Both the position numbers and the translations under genes were made by a program. A stretch of 64,000 nt of DNA from an uncultured Collinsella sp. (GTDB lineage Bacteria > Actinomycetota > Coriobacteriia > Coriobacteriales > Coriobacteriaceae), in contig UQMK01000006.1 of the NCBI GenBank assembly GCA_900542085.1, positions 1 to 64,000 on the forward strand. The letters are read 5' to 3'. The notes below the pieces were generated by a model. That model did not search any database, was not told the DNA's origin, and was given only the letters and a program-made list of their open reading frames with translations. This document shows positions 8,764 to 17,193 of the stretch, piece after piece. Numbering within the stretch: position 1 is the stretch's first letter; each line of letters starts with the position of its first letter.

Positions 8764-8807
8764 TAAAAAGAGAACGCGGGACGCCCGAATCATTCCGAAC
8801 GCCCCGC
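8764..8807 (-). terminator. Terminator after the pepP-like gene
   Basis: On the minus strand an 8-bp stem (8800-8807 with 8776-8783, one G-T pair) is followed by a short spacer and T5. It separates the aminopeptidase gene from efp. Confidence 0.65.
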
Positions 8808-8854
8808 CTCCAAAGTTGATTATTGGGGCAAGCCCTAAAATCTATCGGAGTAGA

Positions 8855-9985
8855 TTAGCAATCGATGACGTGCAGGTCATGCGGGGTCTTGGTGAAGGGC
8901 TCATAGCCATTCTCGGTGACGACGCCGTAGTCCTCCAGGCGCACGCCGCCCACGCCGGGCAGGTACACGCCGGGCTCCATGGTGATAACCGAGCCGACCT
9001 CGATGATATTCTTGCTGCGGTTGAAGTTGGGCAGCTCGTGGATATCGATACCCACGCCGTGGCCCAGACCATGGTTGTAGTAATCGCCATAGCCGGCATC
9101 GCCGATGATCTTCTTGGAAAGCTTGAAAATGTCGTTGCCCTCGACGCCCGGATGAATGGCGGCAACGCACTCCTCGTGGGTGCGGCGCACGAGCGCGTAC
9201 AGGTCGAGCTGCTCCTGGGTGGGCTCGCCCATCACGACGGTACGAGTCATGTCGGAGCGGTAGTCGCAATAGCCCGCACCGTAATCCATGAGGACGAAGT
9301 CGCCCTTCTCGATCACACGATCGCTCGGGACGGCATGAGGGTTGGCGGTGTTGGGACCGCTCGCGACGATGGAGCCAAAGGCCAGGCTGTCGGCACCGTT
9401 GGCGAACATAAAGTTCTCGAGCTCGTTGCGGACCTGCTTCTCGGTCATACCGGGCTTAATAAAACCGAGCATGTGCTGAAAGGCGGCATCGGTGATCGAC
9501 TGCGCATGGCGCATGAGCTCGATCTCCTCGGCATCCTTGATGGCGCGCATCTTGCGGATGTCATCATGCATCAGCGGCAGCATGCAGGCGACGGAGCGGT
9601 CCTCCAGACCACGCTGAATACCCTGGTAGAAGTTAATCTGCATGTCATCCTCAACGGCGCAGACGCGGCACTTGTTGGCCGCGATCTTGCCGGCGACCCA
9701 GCCGGGAATGGTGCCCTCGTCCATGTCGTAGACCCAGGGACTGCCGGCGGGCGTGTTCTCCTCAAAGCTGTTGAGATAGCGCGAGTCGGTGTGGAACAGG
9801 CACTGGTCGGCCGTAATAAACGCGGCGTGCGGGAACTCGAAGGTGTAGTCGAAGACGCCCTTCACGCCCGTGAGCCAACGGAGGTTGGCCTCGTCGCGCA
9901 CGACGATGGCGTCGTAGCCGCGCTCGACCATCAGGGCACGGACACGCTCGATACGACCGGCAGGGCCGGCAGCAAACTCTGACAT
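8855..9985 (-). CDS. M24B metallopeptidase (Xaa-Pro aminopeptidase/dipeptidase)
   Basis: Cytoplasmic metallopeptidase that removes N-terminal residues preceding proline or cleaves Xaa-Pro dipeptides. The 376-residue protein has a creatinase-like N-domain and the pita-bread catalytic domain. Metal ligands visible are Asp in [17 protein letters not shown] (two), His in [13 protein letters not shown], and Glu in [11 protein letters not shown] and GVRLEDYG. The ATG at 9985 has AAAGGA upstream. A longer reading to 10111 is rejected because it runs through the preceding terminator. Location before efp is typical. Confidence 0.92.
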   Translation of the reverse strand: MSEFAAGPAGRIERVRALMVERGYDAIVVRDEANLRWLTGVKGVFDYTFEFPHAAFITADQCLFHTDSRYLNSFEENTPAGSPWVYDMDEGTIPGWVAGKIAANKCRVCAVEDDMQINFYQGIQRGLEDRSVACMLPLMHDDIRKMRAIKDAEEIELMRHAQSITDAAFQHMLGFIKPGMTEKQVRNELENFMFANGADSLAFGSIVASGPNTANPHAVPSDRVIEKGDFVLMDYGAGYCDYRSDMTRTVVMGEPTQEQLDLYALVRRTHEECVAAIHPGVEGNDIFKLSKKIIGDAGYGDYYNHGLGHGVGIDIHELPNFNRSKNIIEVGSVITMEPGVYLPGVGGVRLEDYGVVTENGYEPFTKTPHDLHVIDC

Positions 9986-10013
9986 GCAGATTCCTTTCTT
10001 GTTGTCCTCATAA

Positions 10014-10083
10014 AAGCGGGACGGGCCTCGATCGGAAGACAGATTCGCACGCGATCCGCAACCGATTGAAAACCCGTCCCTCA
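10014..10083 (-). terminator. Large hairpin terminator after the AroB-like gene
   Basis: On the minus strand GGGACGGG (10073-10080) pairs with CCCGTCCC (10018-10025), followed by GC and T4. A second inner pairing (CCGAT/ATCGG) extends the structure. It ends the HAD-aroK-AroB-like run. Confidence 0.6.
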
Positions 10084-10116
10084 AAATGATACGAAAGACG
10101 ATGGATGTCAATAAAG

Positions 10117-11226
10117 TTAGAGAAGTTCCTTGCGAGAAGCCAAATACGCCTGCGCATGGCGCTCGAGCACATCGTCGTCCACGGCGTTAAGACGAATGGC
10201 GCCAAGTGCCGCGGGCAGCGGCAACATCGTGCGATTGGAGCGTGCGAACTGCTGCCTGCGGAACTCCGCAATAAAGGCCGCCGGTTCAAGGTCGAAGGCA
10301 AGCTCCTCGATGTCAAAGTCCTCCAGGCAGTCATCGACCTCAAACACGTAGTCGATATCGAAGTCGCAGGCATCATGTGCTAGGCGCGCTTCAAAGCGCA
10401 TGCCCTCGGAAAGGAGCTGGTATGCGGGGACGTGTGCCGCAGCATCGCCCAGGCAGGCGCGAAGGGTGCGCTCCCCCGTCTTGCCAAAATCGAGCGAATG
10501 GCGAGCACTGGGGTTCGTGGCCATGAGCACGTCTTTGCGCGCGGTCTGGGACCACTGCACAGCATTGACGAGCGCGACCTCCTCGCCGGAAAGAATCTCG
10601 GGGACAGTCTCAGTAAACTGATTCCAGCGCGATTTGCTGCTGGAAAGCATGGTACCCACGAGCACCGCATAGCCAAGCTTAAGGTCCTCGGAGCTGGCCT
10701 CGCGGACAAGGTCCAGATTGCACACGACCAGACCGGGCTCGGGGCGCACCGCGATGGCGGGCAGCGCGTGGTCGCCCGAAGCGACGAGGGGCTCCATCGT
10801 CGTAGCGACCATGAGCATGGCGTCGAAGGTCGTCGGCAGCAGTGCGCACTCGGTACGACCGCACCACTGGTCGGCACACCAGCAAACAACCGAGCAGGTT
10901 GCGGCATCGCCAACGGCAACAACCAGGTCATCGCAGGTAATACCGTTAGCCGACAGCGCACCAAAGACAGCATCGGCGTCAGCCAAGCTCGCACCGGCGG
11001 GCGAAACCTCGAGCGACAGCTGCGAGACGGCAAAGCCCGCATCGACCAGCGCATGCTCAACGATCTCGCCAAGGCGATCGGACACAGCGCTGTTCCAGAC
11101 AATCATCGCGCGCTTGGGCTTGCCCACGGCCGAGGCAAACATGCGCGACAGCTCGCTAAACGCGTCAAAGCCGACGCGAACATCGACGCTGCGGTTTTGG
11201 AAGTTGATGAGTTGACGGCGAATCAT
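10117..11226 (-). CDS. Degenerate AroB-like (3-dehydroquinate synthase fold) protein
   Basis: A 369-residue protein that I align by eye to 3-dehydroquinate synthase (AroB): position next to aroK, an N-terminal Rossmann half, PTT at 131-133, and LDFG at 245-248. The catalytic features appear lost. The AroB segment GYAEVIK reads GYAVLVG (185-191), LNFGHTxGHA reads LDFGKTGER, the later HGE/HGD region reads LLSEGMRF (271-278), and GGGVxGD and DSxVGGK are not conserved. All three expected zinc ligands (Glu, His, His) are therefore absent. The ATG shares ATGA with the aroK stop, so it is coupled to aroK. It may be a regulatory or structural pseudoenzyme, or the homology may be more distant than it looks. 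Confidence 0.6.
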   Translation of the reverse strand: MIRRQLINFQNRSVDVRVGFDAFSELSRMFASAVGKPKRAMIVWNSAVSDRLGEIVEHALVDAGFAVSQLSLEVSPAGASLADADAVFGALSANGITCDDLVVAVGDAATCSVVCWCADQWCGRTECALLPTTFDAMLMVATTMEPLVASGDHALPAIAVRPEPGLVVCNLDLVREASSEDLKLGYAVLVGTMLSSSKSRWNQFTETVPEILSGEEVALVNAVQWSQTARKDVLMATNPSARHSLDFGKTGERTLRACLGDAAAHVPAYQLLSEGMRFEARLAHDACDFDIDYVFEVDDCLEDFDIEELAFDLEPAAFIAEFRRQQFARSNRTMLPLPAALGAIRLNAVDDDVLERHAQAYLASRKELL

Positions 11227-11756
11227 AGCAGTCCACGCTCCAAAAGCATCTCGGCACAAACATAGGAAACGTCCTCAAAGGACTTATTGCGAATATCGAG
11301 GGTAATATCGGCCGCTTGGCGATACAGCGGACGTCGATGCTCGAACAAGCGCGCCGCATGCTCTGGCGAGCGAAAATCGGGGCGCGTATCGGAGCGACGG
11401 ATCTGCCGCATCGAATCCTCAAAGTCACCCTCGAGGTACACACAGGTACCCATCTGGTGCATGAGCTCGATATTGACCGGCGTCTCGACAATGCCACCAC
11501 CGCACGAAACCAGCAGGCTGCGCTCGCTTTGGAGCGAACGGAGCGCCGAGGTCTCGAGCTCGCGAAAACGCTCCTCGCCCTCGGTCTCAAAAATCTCGGT
11601 AACCGATTTGCCGCAACGGCGCACGACCAGTCGGTCGGTGTCGATAAACCGACGCTTGAACATGGTGCCCACGTTGCGCGCGAGCGTCGATTTACCCGCA
11701 CCCAAAAACCCGATAAAGAAGATATGGTCGCAGCCGTGCTTGGTGTGCTGGGACAT
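11223..11756 (-). CDS. aroK: Shikimate kinase
   Basis: Phosphorylates shikimate in aromatic amino acid synthesis. The 177-residue protein has the P-loop GFLGAGKS, the shikimate/Mg site DTD, the substrate-binding stretch EERFRELE, SCGGGIV, and a lid-region RRPLYRQ. All key residues I can check look intact, unlike the AroB-like product downstream. Length is normal. It overlaps that downstream gene by four bases and follows the HAD-phosphatase gene. Confidence 0.88.
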   Translation of the reverse strand: MSQHTKHGCDHIFFIGFLGAGKSTLARNVGTMFKRRFIDTDRLVVRRCGKSVTEIFETEGEERFRELETSALRSLQSERSLLVSCGGGIVETPVNIELMHQMGTCVYLEGDFEDSMRQIRRSDTRPDFRSPEHAARLFEHRRPLYRQAADITLDIRNKSFEDVSYVCAEMLLERGLL

Positions 11757-11764
11757 GGCGAAAC

Positions 11765-12262
11765 CTATTCCTCGCAGGGAAGGTCGCGCAGGGCCCGGCG
11801 CTCAAAGATACGGAAGATCTGCGTATACCACAGGTCCTGCGTGGCCTGCGGCTTTACCAGGATCGTATCGACGCCGGCAAAGTTGCCGCTCCACACGTCC
11901 GTGTACAGTTGGTCACCGATCAGCACGGCCTCATCGGCCGTGGCACCTAGGCGCTTAAGTCCAGCCTTAAGAGCAAACGGCGCGGGCTTCATGGCATGGC
12001 TGATGGCCTCGAGACCCAGCTCGCGTGCAGAGCTCATAACCTGGTCGCGATGCCAGTTGTTGGACACCATGCATAGCTTAAAGCCCTTGGCATGGGCGGC
12101 CTCGAGCCAAGCGGAGACCGCAGCGGGAACCTGCTCGGTATCACGCGGCACCAGGGTGTTATCGCGATCGAGCAAAATGGCGCGCTTGCCGTCGGCCCAC
12201 AGGGTATCGAGGTCGATGCGATCGACCGAGGCAACATATCGTTTGGGGCTGAAAATCCTCAT
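11765..12262 (-). CDS. YqeG-family HAD (IIIA) phosphatase
   Basis: A 165-residue HAD-superfamily phosphatase of the YqeG type. The nucleophile motif is LLDRDNTLVPRD, motif II SNN, and the C-terminal motif VLIGDQLYTDVWSGN. The natural substrate of this family in bacteria is not settled. The ATG at 12262 immediately follows the mltG stop. A TTG four codons upstream is less likely. The neighbours mltG and aroK do not specify its role. Confidence 0.85.
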   Translation of the reverse strand: MRIFSPKRYVASVDRIDLDTLWADGKRAILLDRDNTLVPRDTEQVPAAVSAWLEAAHAKGFKLCMVSNNWHRDQVMSSARELGLEAISHAMKPAPFALKAGLKRLGATADEAVLIGDQLYTDVWSGNFAGVDTILVKPQATQDLWYTQIFRIFERRALRDLPCEE

Positions 12263-12264
12263 GT

Positions 12265-13665
12265 TTAATTCCAAGACTGTTGATGCTCTTCGTAGGTCTG
12301 AGAGAAATACTCCTCATCCTGCGTAATGTAGAAATACAGGTCATCGGAGTCGGTTGGCTCAAGGGTTGCCTTGAGCGCCTCGAGCGACGGAGAGCAGATG
12401 GGCGTGGGCGGCAGCCCTTCATGCTTATAGGTGTTGTACGGACTATCGCTCTGCAGGTCGTCGGCGGTAACCTCGCCGCCGGTGACATACATCATGGTCG
12501 CATCGCTATTGAGGTAGCGAAGACCGTCGAGCTTGCCGGCAAGTCGGTTGTAGAACACCGAGGCGACATGCGCGCGTTGCTCGGCGTTGAGGCCCTCGCG
12601 CTCAACGATGGAAGCGAGATTGATGATGTCATAATCGGCCATCTCCACGCCGTAGCGCTCTTTGATCTTGGCCTCGCAACCGGCAAAATCGAGCGAATTG
12701 TACTCGGTGTTGAATTGATCGAGCATGGCGCGAATGACGTCATCGGCGCTCGGTTTCTTGCCTAGCGAATAGGTCTTGGGGAACAGAAAACCCTCGAGCG
12801 AATCGTTCACAGCGCCTTTGAGGAACGGATAGTCGTTCACATAATTGCTGGCCTTCGCCTGGTTGAGGAAGTCCTCTTTGGAGATGCTGTCGTAGGCCTG
12901 GGCCACGCGATCGGCAACCTGGTCGACCGTCAGGCCCTCGGGGATCGTCAACGCATCGGAGCCAGCATTGGGTCCCTCAATAAGCTGCTGGACGACCTTG
13001 GTCGCATCCATAAGCGTCGTGAACGAGTACGTGCCGGGTTGAAGCGACATGTCCGCGTTGAGCTTTTTGACCGCCGCGTAGTAATCCTTGGGATTCTCGA
13101 CAATATGGTTCTCGGAGAGAATCGAGGCGATCGTGTCGCCCGAGGCGCCATCGGGAATCGTAACGGTAACCTGCTGGCCAGCCGTGACGCTTGCGTCCTC
13201 CCCGCCAAGCAAGCCCTTGACGGCCGGTACGGCGAAGACGGCGATGGCAGCGAGAACGACCACCGCAACCACAGTGCCGATAATCATAGGCACCGGCGAG
13301 CTTTTCTTTTGGGCGCCGCGCCGAGCATGCGTGTTATAGCTCGAACGCGCGGCCGGAGCCACGCCATGCGTGCCGTGAGCGTGATGCGCGTGCGATTGAG
13401 GGGCCTGCGCGCGCTGGGTGGGTGCCTGCTGCTTAAAGCGGACGCCGCCTGCGGGCTGGGCCGCGCGAGCGGCGGACTGCTGGGCAGGACGACTAGCAGG
13501 CTGCTGGCCCGGACGCTGCGCGGGACGGGAGGAGGGCTGCGCCGGACGTGCGACAGGTTGGGCCGCGCGCGGGGTCAGCTGCACCGGACGCTGGCCGGAC
13601 GGCACAGGGCGCGACGCAGGCTGTCGTGTACGATTCGGCTGACGCGGATCGGAAGCGCTAGACAT
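12265..13665 (-). CDS. mltG: Endolytic murein transglycosylase MltG
   Basis: Membrane-anchored lytic transglycosylase that cuts nascent glycan strands and may terminate peptidoglycan elongation. The 466-residue protein begins with a long cytoplasmic Gln/Arg/Pro/Ala-rich low-complexity region (about 1-120), one membrane helix (about 128-152), a LysM-like segment, then the YceG domain. The catalytic Glu lies in NLASIVEREGL. The ATG at 13665 has an ideal AGGAGG. A start at 13722 would overlap ruvX much further. Gene order ruvX-mltG is widely conserved. Confidence 0.92.
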   Translation of the reverse strand: MSSASDPRQPNRTRQPASRPVPSGQRPVQLTPRAAQPVARPAQPSSRPAQRPGQQPASRPAQQSAARAAQPAGGVRFKQQAPTQRAQAPQSHAHHAHGTHGVAPAARSSYNTHARRGAQKKSSPVPMIIGTVVAVVVLAAIAVFAVPAVKGLLGGEDASVTAGQQVTVTIPDGASGDTIASILSENHIVENPKDYYAAVKKLNADMSLQPGTYSFTTLMDATKVVQQLIEGPNAGSDALTIPEGLTVDQVADRVAQAYDSISKEDFLNQAKASNYVNDYPFLKGAVNDSLEGFLFPKTYSLGKKPSADDVIRAMLDQFNTEYNSLDFAGCEAKIKERYGVEMADYDIINLASIVEREGLNAEQRAHVASVFYNRLAGKLDGLRYLNSDATMMYVTGGEVTADDLQSDSPYNTYKHEGLPPTPICSPSLEALKATLEPTDSDDLYFYITQDEEYFSQTYEEHQQSWN

Positions 13666-14086
13666 GCGAAACCTCCTCGTTTTTGCGATCGAGCCATGTC
13701 TGCAAGAACAGGCTGGCGGCAATCATGTCAATCTTGCCCCTCATCTGCTTTTCGTTGAGTCCCTGCTCACGCAGGATACGCTTGGCCTCTTGCGAGGACA
13801 GACGCTCATCCTCAAACTCGAGCGGAAGATCGAGCTCATCGGCGATCTTTTGCGCCACGGCGGCAACGCGCTCGGCCTGGGGGCCGGGCTCTCCGGCCAT
13901 GGTCAGGGGACGTCCGCTTACCAGGATGTCGGGCTCATAGTCCTCGACCAGGTAACGGAACGTCTTGGCCATACCGGTGACCTCGGCGGCCGGGAGCACC
14001 TTGACGGGCATCGCCATCTTGCCATCACGGCTCGAGACGGCGATGCCGATCCTGGTCTCCCCTATGTCCAGCGCGAGCGCGACCAC
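13658..14086 (-). CDS. ruvX: Holliday junction resolvase-like RuvX (YqgF)
   Basis: A 142-residue RNase H-fold nuclease family protein implicated in 16S rRNA 5' end processing and possibly junction resolution. Key acidic residues are seen in ALDIGETRIGIAVS, in FEDERLSS, and in KIDMIAASL near the end. Length is normal. It lies between alaS and mltG, the usual context, and overlaps mltG by 8 bases. Confidence 0.92.
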   Translation of the reverse strand: MVALALDIGETRIGIAVSSRDGKMAMPVKVLPAAEVTGMAKTFRYLVEDYEPDILVSGRPLTMAGEPGPQAERVAAVAQKIADELDLPLEFEDERLSSQEAKRILREQGLNEKQMRGKIDMIAASLFLQTWLDRKNEEVSHV

Positions 14087-14095
14087 AGCGACTAC

Positions 14096-16753
14096 TTAGG
14101 CGCCGAGCGCGGTCTTGGCGGCCGCGAGGGCATCGGCGATGCCGGCAGCATTCTTGCCACCGGCCTGAGCCATGTTAGGACGGCCACCACCGCGACCGTC
14201 GACCAGACCTGCGATCTGCTTGATCACGTTGCCGGCGTGGAAACCGGCCTTCACGGCGTCATCGGAGCCGGCAGCAAGCAGCGCCGGGGTGCCCTTCTCG
14301 GTCACGCTGGCAACGACGCAGGCGACGGGGCCGGCGACCTTCTGGTGCACGGTATCCCAGACGTTGCGCAGGTCAGCAGCCTCAAGACCCTGGAGCTCAG
14401 CGACGACGAGCTTGTAGCCATCGAGCTCGACGGCGCCCTCAATAGCACTGGAGATAACGTCGGAGGAGCCACCGGTCAGCGCCTTCTTGAGCTTGTTAGA
14501 CGTCTCGCGCAGCTCGGCCTGCAGGCTCTCCACACGGGCGGGAACCTCGTCGACACGGCACTTGAGCGCAGCGGCAGCGGCGTCAACAAGTGCCAGGCGG
14601 TCGGCCATGTAGTCGAGGGCGCCCTTAGAGGTCACGGCCTCGATACGGCGGACGTTCGAGCCCGTGGAGGACTCGGAGATAATCTTGAACAGGCCGATCT
14701 CGGCAGTGTTGGCAGCATGCGTACCACCGCAGAGCTCGCGGGAGAACGGCTGGTCCTCGGCGCCTACGGAAACGACACGGACGACGTCGCCGTACTTCTC
14801 GCCAAAGAGGGCGACAGCACCGGCAGCCTTAGCCTCATCGATGCCCATAACGCGGGTCACAACCGGCTTGGAAGCAAAGATCTGCTGGTTGACCAGGTTC
14901 TCGACGGCCTTGAGCTGCTCGGAGGACAGAGCCTCAAAGTGCGTGAAGTCAAAGCGCAGGTGCTCGGGCGTCACCAGCGAACCGGCCTGGGAGACATGCT
15001 CGCCCAGGACGTGCTTAAGGGCGGCGTCGAGCAGGTGCGTGGCGGTGTGGTTGCGGCGCAGGAAGCCACGGCGCTCGGCGTCGAGCGCGGCGGTCACGGT
15101 AGCACCGACAGTCAGCGTGCCCTCGGCGACGTGCGCGACGTGGGCATACAGGCCGTTGTGATTCTTGGTATCGGCAACGGTCAGCGAAACGCCCTCGGCG
15201 GAAAGCTCACCGGCGTCGCCCTGCTGGCCACCCATCTCGGCGTAGAACGGAGTGCGGTCGAGCACGACCTCGACATCCTCGCCCGCGGCAGCGGACTCGA
15301 CGGACTCGCCGTTGCGTACGATGGCAACGACCTTGGCGCCCTCGATCACATCGTTATCATAGCCGTCGAAATCGGTCGCAGCGACCTTGTCCGAAAGCTC
15401 GACCCACACGTCGTTGAAGCTGCCCCAAGCATCGCCCTTGGCGTTGGCGCGAGCGCGGGCCTTCTGGTCCTCCATGCAGGAGGTGAAGCCGTCCATGTCG
15501 ACGTCGTGACCAGCGGTGCCGGCGATCTCGACAGTCAGGTCGATGGGGAAACCAAAGGTGTCGTGCAGCTTAAAGGCAACATCGCCCGGAAGGACAGCGC
15601 CGTCGGCGAGCGCGGCCAGGGCCTCGTCCAGGTAAACGCGGCCGTTGTCGAGCGTCGTGGAGAAACGTTCCTCCTCGGAGGCGACGATACCCTTAACGAG
15701 CGCGACGTTCTTAAGCAGCTCGGGATAGGCCTCGCCCATCTGAGCGTTGACCTCGTCGATAAACTTGGTCAGGAAGGCGCCCTCGATGCCCAGAAGGCGG
15801 CCGTGGAACACGGCACGGCGGAGCAGGCGGCGAAGGACGTACTCGCGACCCTCGTTACCGGGAAGGATGCCGTCCGAGATCATAAAGTCGACAGCACGGG
15901 AGTGATCGGCGATGATACGCAGCGAGCGGCTGGCGCCTGAGTAGTCATCGGCGTCATAGGTCTTGCCGCTGATCTTCTCGCCCAGCTTGATGAGATGCTG
16001 CATCAGGTCGCCGTCATAGTTGGCGGTCTTGTGTTGCATGATGGCGGCCATGCGCTCCAGGCCCATGCCCGTATCGAGGTTACGGTGCGGCAGCTCCGGC
16101 ATGGAGCCGTCCTCCTGGCGGTCGTACTGGGTAAAGACGAGGTTCCAGAACTCCAGGAAGCGGTCACAGTCGCAGCCGGGCTTGCAGTCGGGGCTACCGC
16201 AGCCGACCTCCTCACCCATGTCAAAGTAGATCTCGGAGCACGGACCGCAGGGGCCGGTGGGGCCGGCGGCCCAGAAGTTGTCGTCCTCGCCCAGGCGGGA
16301 GATATGGTCCTCGGCAACGCCCAGAGAGCGCCACACGTCGTGGGTCTCGTCGTCCTCGGTAAAGACAGTAAAGTACAGGCGGTCGAGCGGCAGCTTGAAC
16401 TCCTTGGTGATGAGCTCAAAGGCCCAGGCGCAAGCCTGCTCCTTGGAGACGCCGCCAAAGGAAAAGTCGCCGAGCATCTCGAAGAACGAGAGGTGACGGC
16501 CGTCCTCGCCGATGCAGTCGATGTCGTTGGTGCGGACGCACTTCTGGCAGGAGATCGCGCCGATCTCCTTCATGGTCTTCTTGCCCTGGTAGTACTCCTT
16601 AAACTGGTTCATGCCGGCGTTGGCAAGCAGCAGCGAGGGATCGTCGGGAACAAGGGACGAAGAAGGATAGAGCTTAAGACCGCGCTCCTCAAAGAAGTTG
16701 AGGAACTTGGAGCGGATCTCGGCCGTAGTCATTGACGGGTAATCAGCACTCAT
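14096..16753 (-). CDS. alaS: Alanyl-tRNA synthetase
   Basis: Charges tRNA-Ala and edits mis-acylated Ser/Gly. The 885-residue protein has the class II catalytic core at the N-terminus (TTAEIRSKFLNFFEERG; LLANAGMNQFKEYY), the editing domain with zinc-site motifs NHTATHLLD and CGGTHAANTAE, and the C-Ala domain (GRGGGRPNMAQAGG). The ATG at 16753 is preceded by GAGGAG. A later ATG at 16735 is possible. It has its own promoter just upstream. Confidence 0.97.
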   Translation of the reverse strand: MSADYPSMTTAEIRSKFLNFFEERGLKLYPSSSLVPDDPSLLLANAGMNQFKEYYQGKKTMKEIGAISCQKCVRTNDIDCIGEDGRHLSFFEMLGDFSFGGVSKEQACAWAFELITKEFKLPLDRLYFTVFTEDDETHDVWRSLGVAEDHISRLGEDDNFWAAGPTGPCGPCSEIYFDMGEEVGCGSPDCKPGCDCDRFLEFWNLVFTQYDRQEDGSMPELPHRNLDTGMGLERMAAIMQHKTANYDGDLMQHLIKLGEKISGKTYDADDYSGASRSLRIIADHSRAVDFMISDGILPGNEGREYVLRRLLRRAVFHGRLLGIEGAFLTKFIDEVNAQMGEAYPELLKNVALVKGIVASEEERFSTTLDNGRVYLDEALAALADGAVLPGDVAFKLHDTFGFPIDLTVEIAGTAGHDVDMDGFTSCMEDQKARARANAKGDAWGSFNDVWVELSDKVAATDFDGYDNDVIEGAKVVAIVRNGESVESAAAGEDVEVVLDRTPFYAEMGGQQGDAGELSAEGVSLTVADTKNHNGLYAHVAHVAEGTLTVGATVTAALDAERRGFLRRNHTATHLLDAALKHVLGEHVSQAGSLVTPEHLRFDFTHFEALSSEQLKAVENLVNQQIFASKPVVTRVMGIDEAKAAGAVALFGEKYGDVVRVVSVGAEDQPFSRELCGGTHAANTAEIGLFKIISESSTGSNVRRIEAVTSKGALDYMADRLALVDAAAAALKCRVDEVPARVESLQAELRETSNKLKKALTGGSSDVISSAIEGAVELDGYKLVVAELQGLEAADLRNVWDTVHQKVAGPVACVVASVTEKGTPALLAAGSDDAVKAGFHAGNVIKQIAGLVDGRGGGRPNMAQAGGKNAAGIADALAAAKTALGA

Positions 16754-16799
16754 AGAGGGAATCTCCTCGGTTTCACATCGAAACAGTTCAAACGTAACG

Positions 16800-16827
16800 A
16801 TATTACCATCCCACCGCGCCTGTGCAA
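16800..16827 (-). promoter_or_regulatory. Sigma-70-type promoter of alaS
   Basis: Minus-strand TTGCAC (16822-16827), a 16-base spacer and TAATAT (16800-16805), about 47 bases before the alaS ATG. The -35 begins inside the T-run of the terminator just upstream. Confidence 0.65.
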
Positions 16828-16855
16828 AAAAGAGGGTCGCCAAACAACGACCCTC
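16826..16855 (-). terminator. Intrinsic terminator upstream of alaS
   Basis: On the minus strand GAGGGTCG (16848-16855), an 8-base loop, CGACCCTC (16832-16839) and T6. It probably ends the stress-sigma operon whose last gene stops at 17194, even though a plus-strand small gene lies between. Confidence 0.8.
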
Positions 16856-16892
16856 CAGCGAAAGTGCACGTTATTTAGTACTGCGCGATCCT

Positions 16893-16921
16893 TTGAAAAA
16901 GAATTGCTGTAGAATTACATA
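16893..16921 (+). promoter_or_regulatory. Promoter for the small membrane protein gene
   Basis: TTGAAA (16893-16898), a 17-base spacer, TACATA (16916-16921), then GGAAGGAG and the ATG at 16948. Spacing is ideal and the -10 matches 4 of 6. Confidence 0.6.
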
Positions 16922-16947
16922 TAAGATTCACCCGGAAGGAGCGATCG

Positions 16948-17187
16948 ATGAAAAGCAAACGATTTGTCCTGAATGCACTTCTGGTTGTAGCACTTTTAGC
17001 GCTCTTGGCCTTCTCATGCTGGTACGCAAACCAACCAGCATTTGGCTACGTATTGTATGCAGTAATGTCCGGCGATAAGGCTTATTACGCTCTACGCGCA
17101 ATTGACGTTCTCTTTTTCTATGTAGCCGGCCCCTTATCAATCGCTTTGCTCGCGTTTCTTGTCATTTACAATTTCAAGAAACGTTAA
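16948..17187 (+). CDS. Small two-helix membrane protein, unknown function
   Basis: A 79-residue protein with two hydrophobic segments (about 8-27 and 52-74) and a basic C-terminus ending NFKKR. I do not recognise a family. Reality is supported by a strong GGAAGGAG Shine-Dalgarno six bases before the ATG, a reasonable promoter, and a full-length reading frame. Its base composition is more AT-rich than the neighbours. It lies on the opposite strand between an AI-2E-type gene and what seems to be that operon's terminator, suggesting an insertion. The first helix could alternatively be a signal anchor. Confidence 0.7.
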   Translation: MKSKRFVLNALLVVALLALLAFSCWYANQPAFGYVLYAVMSGDKAYYALRAIDVLFFYVAGPLSIALLAFLVIYNFKKR

Positions 17188-17193
17188 TAGGAC

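Noticed and set aside
16822..16855. Hairpin upstream of alaS as a T-box or attenuator
   Set aside because: The alaS promoter begins within its T-run, so the hairpin is not in the alaS leader, and no T-box motif is present.
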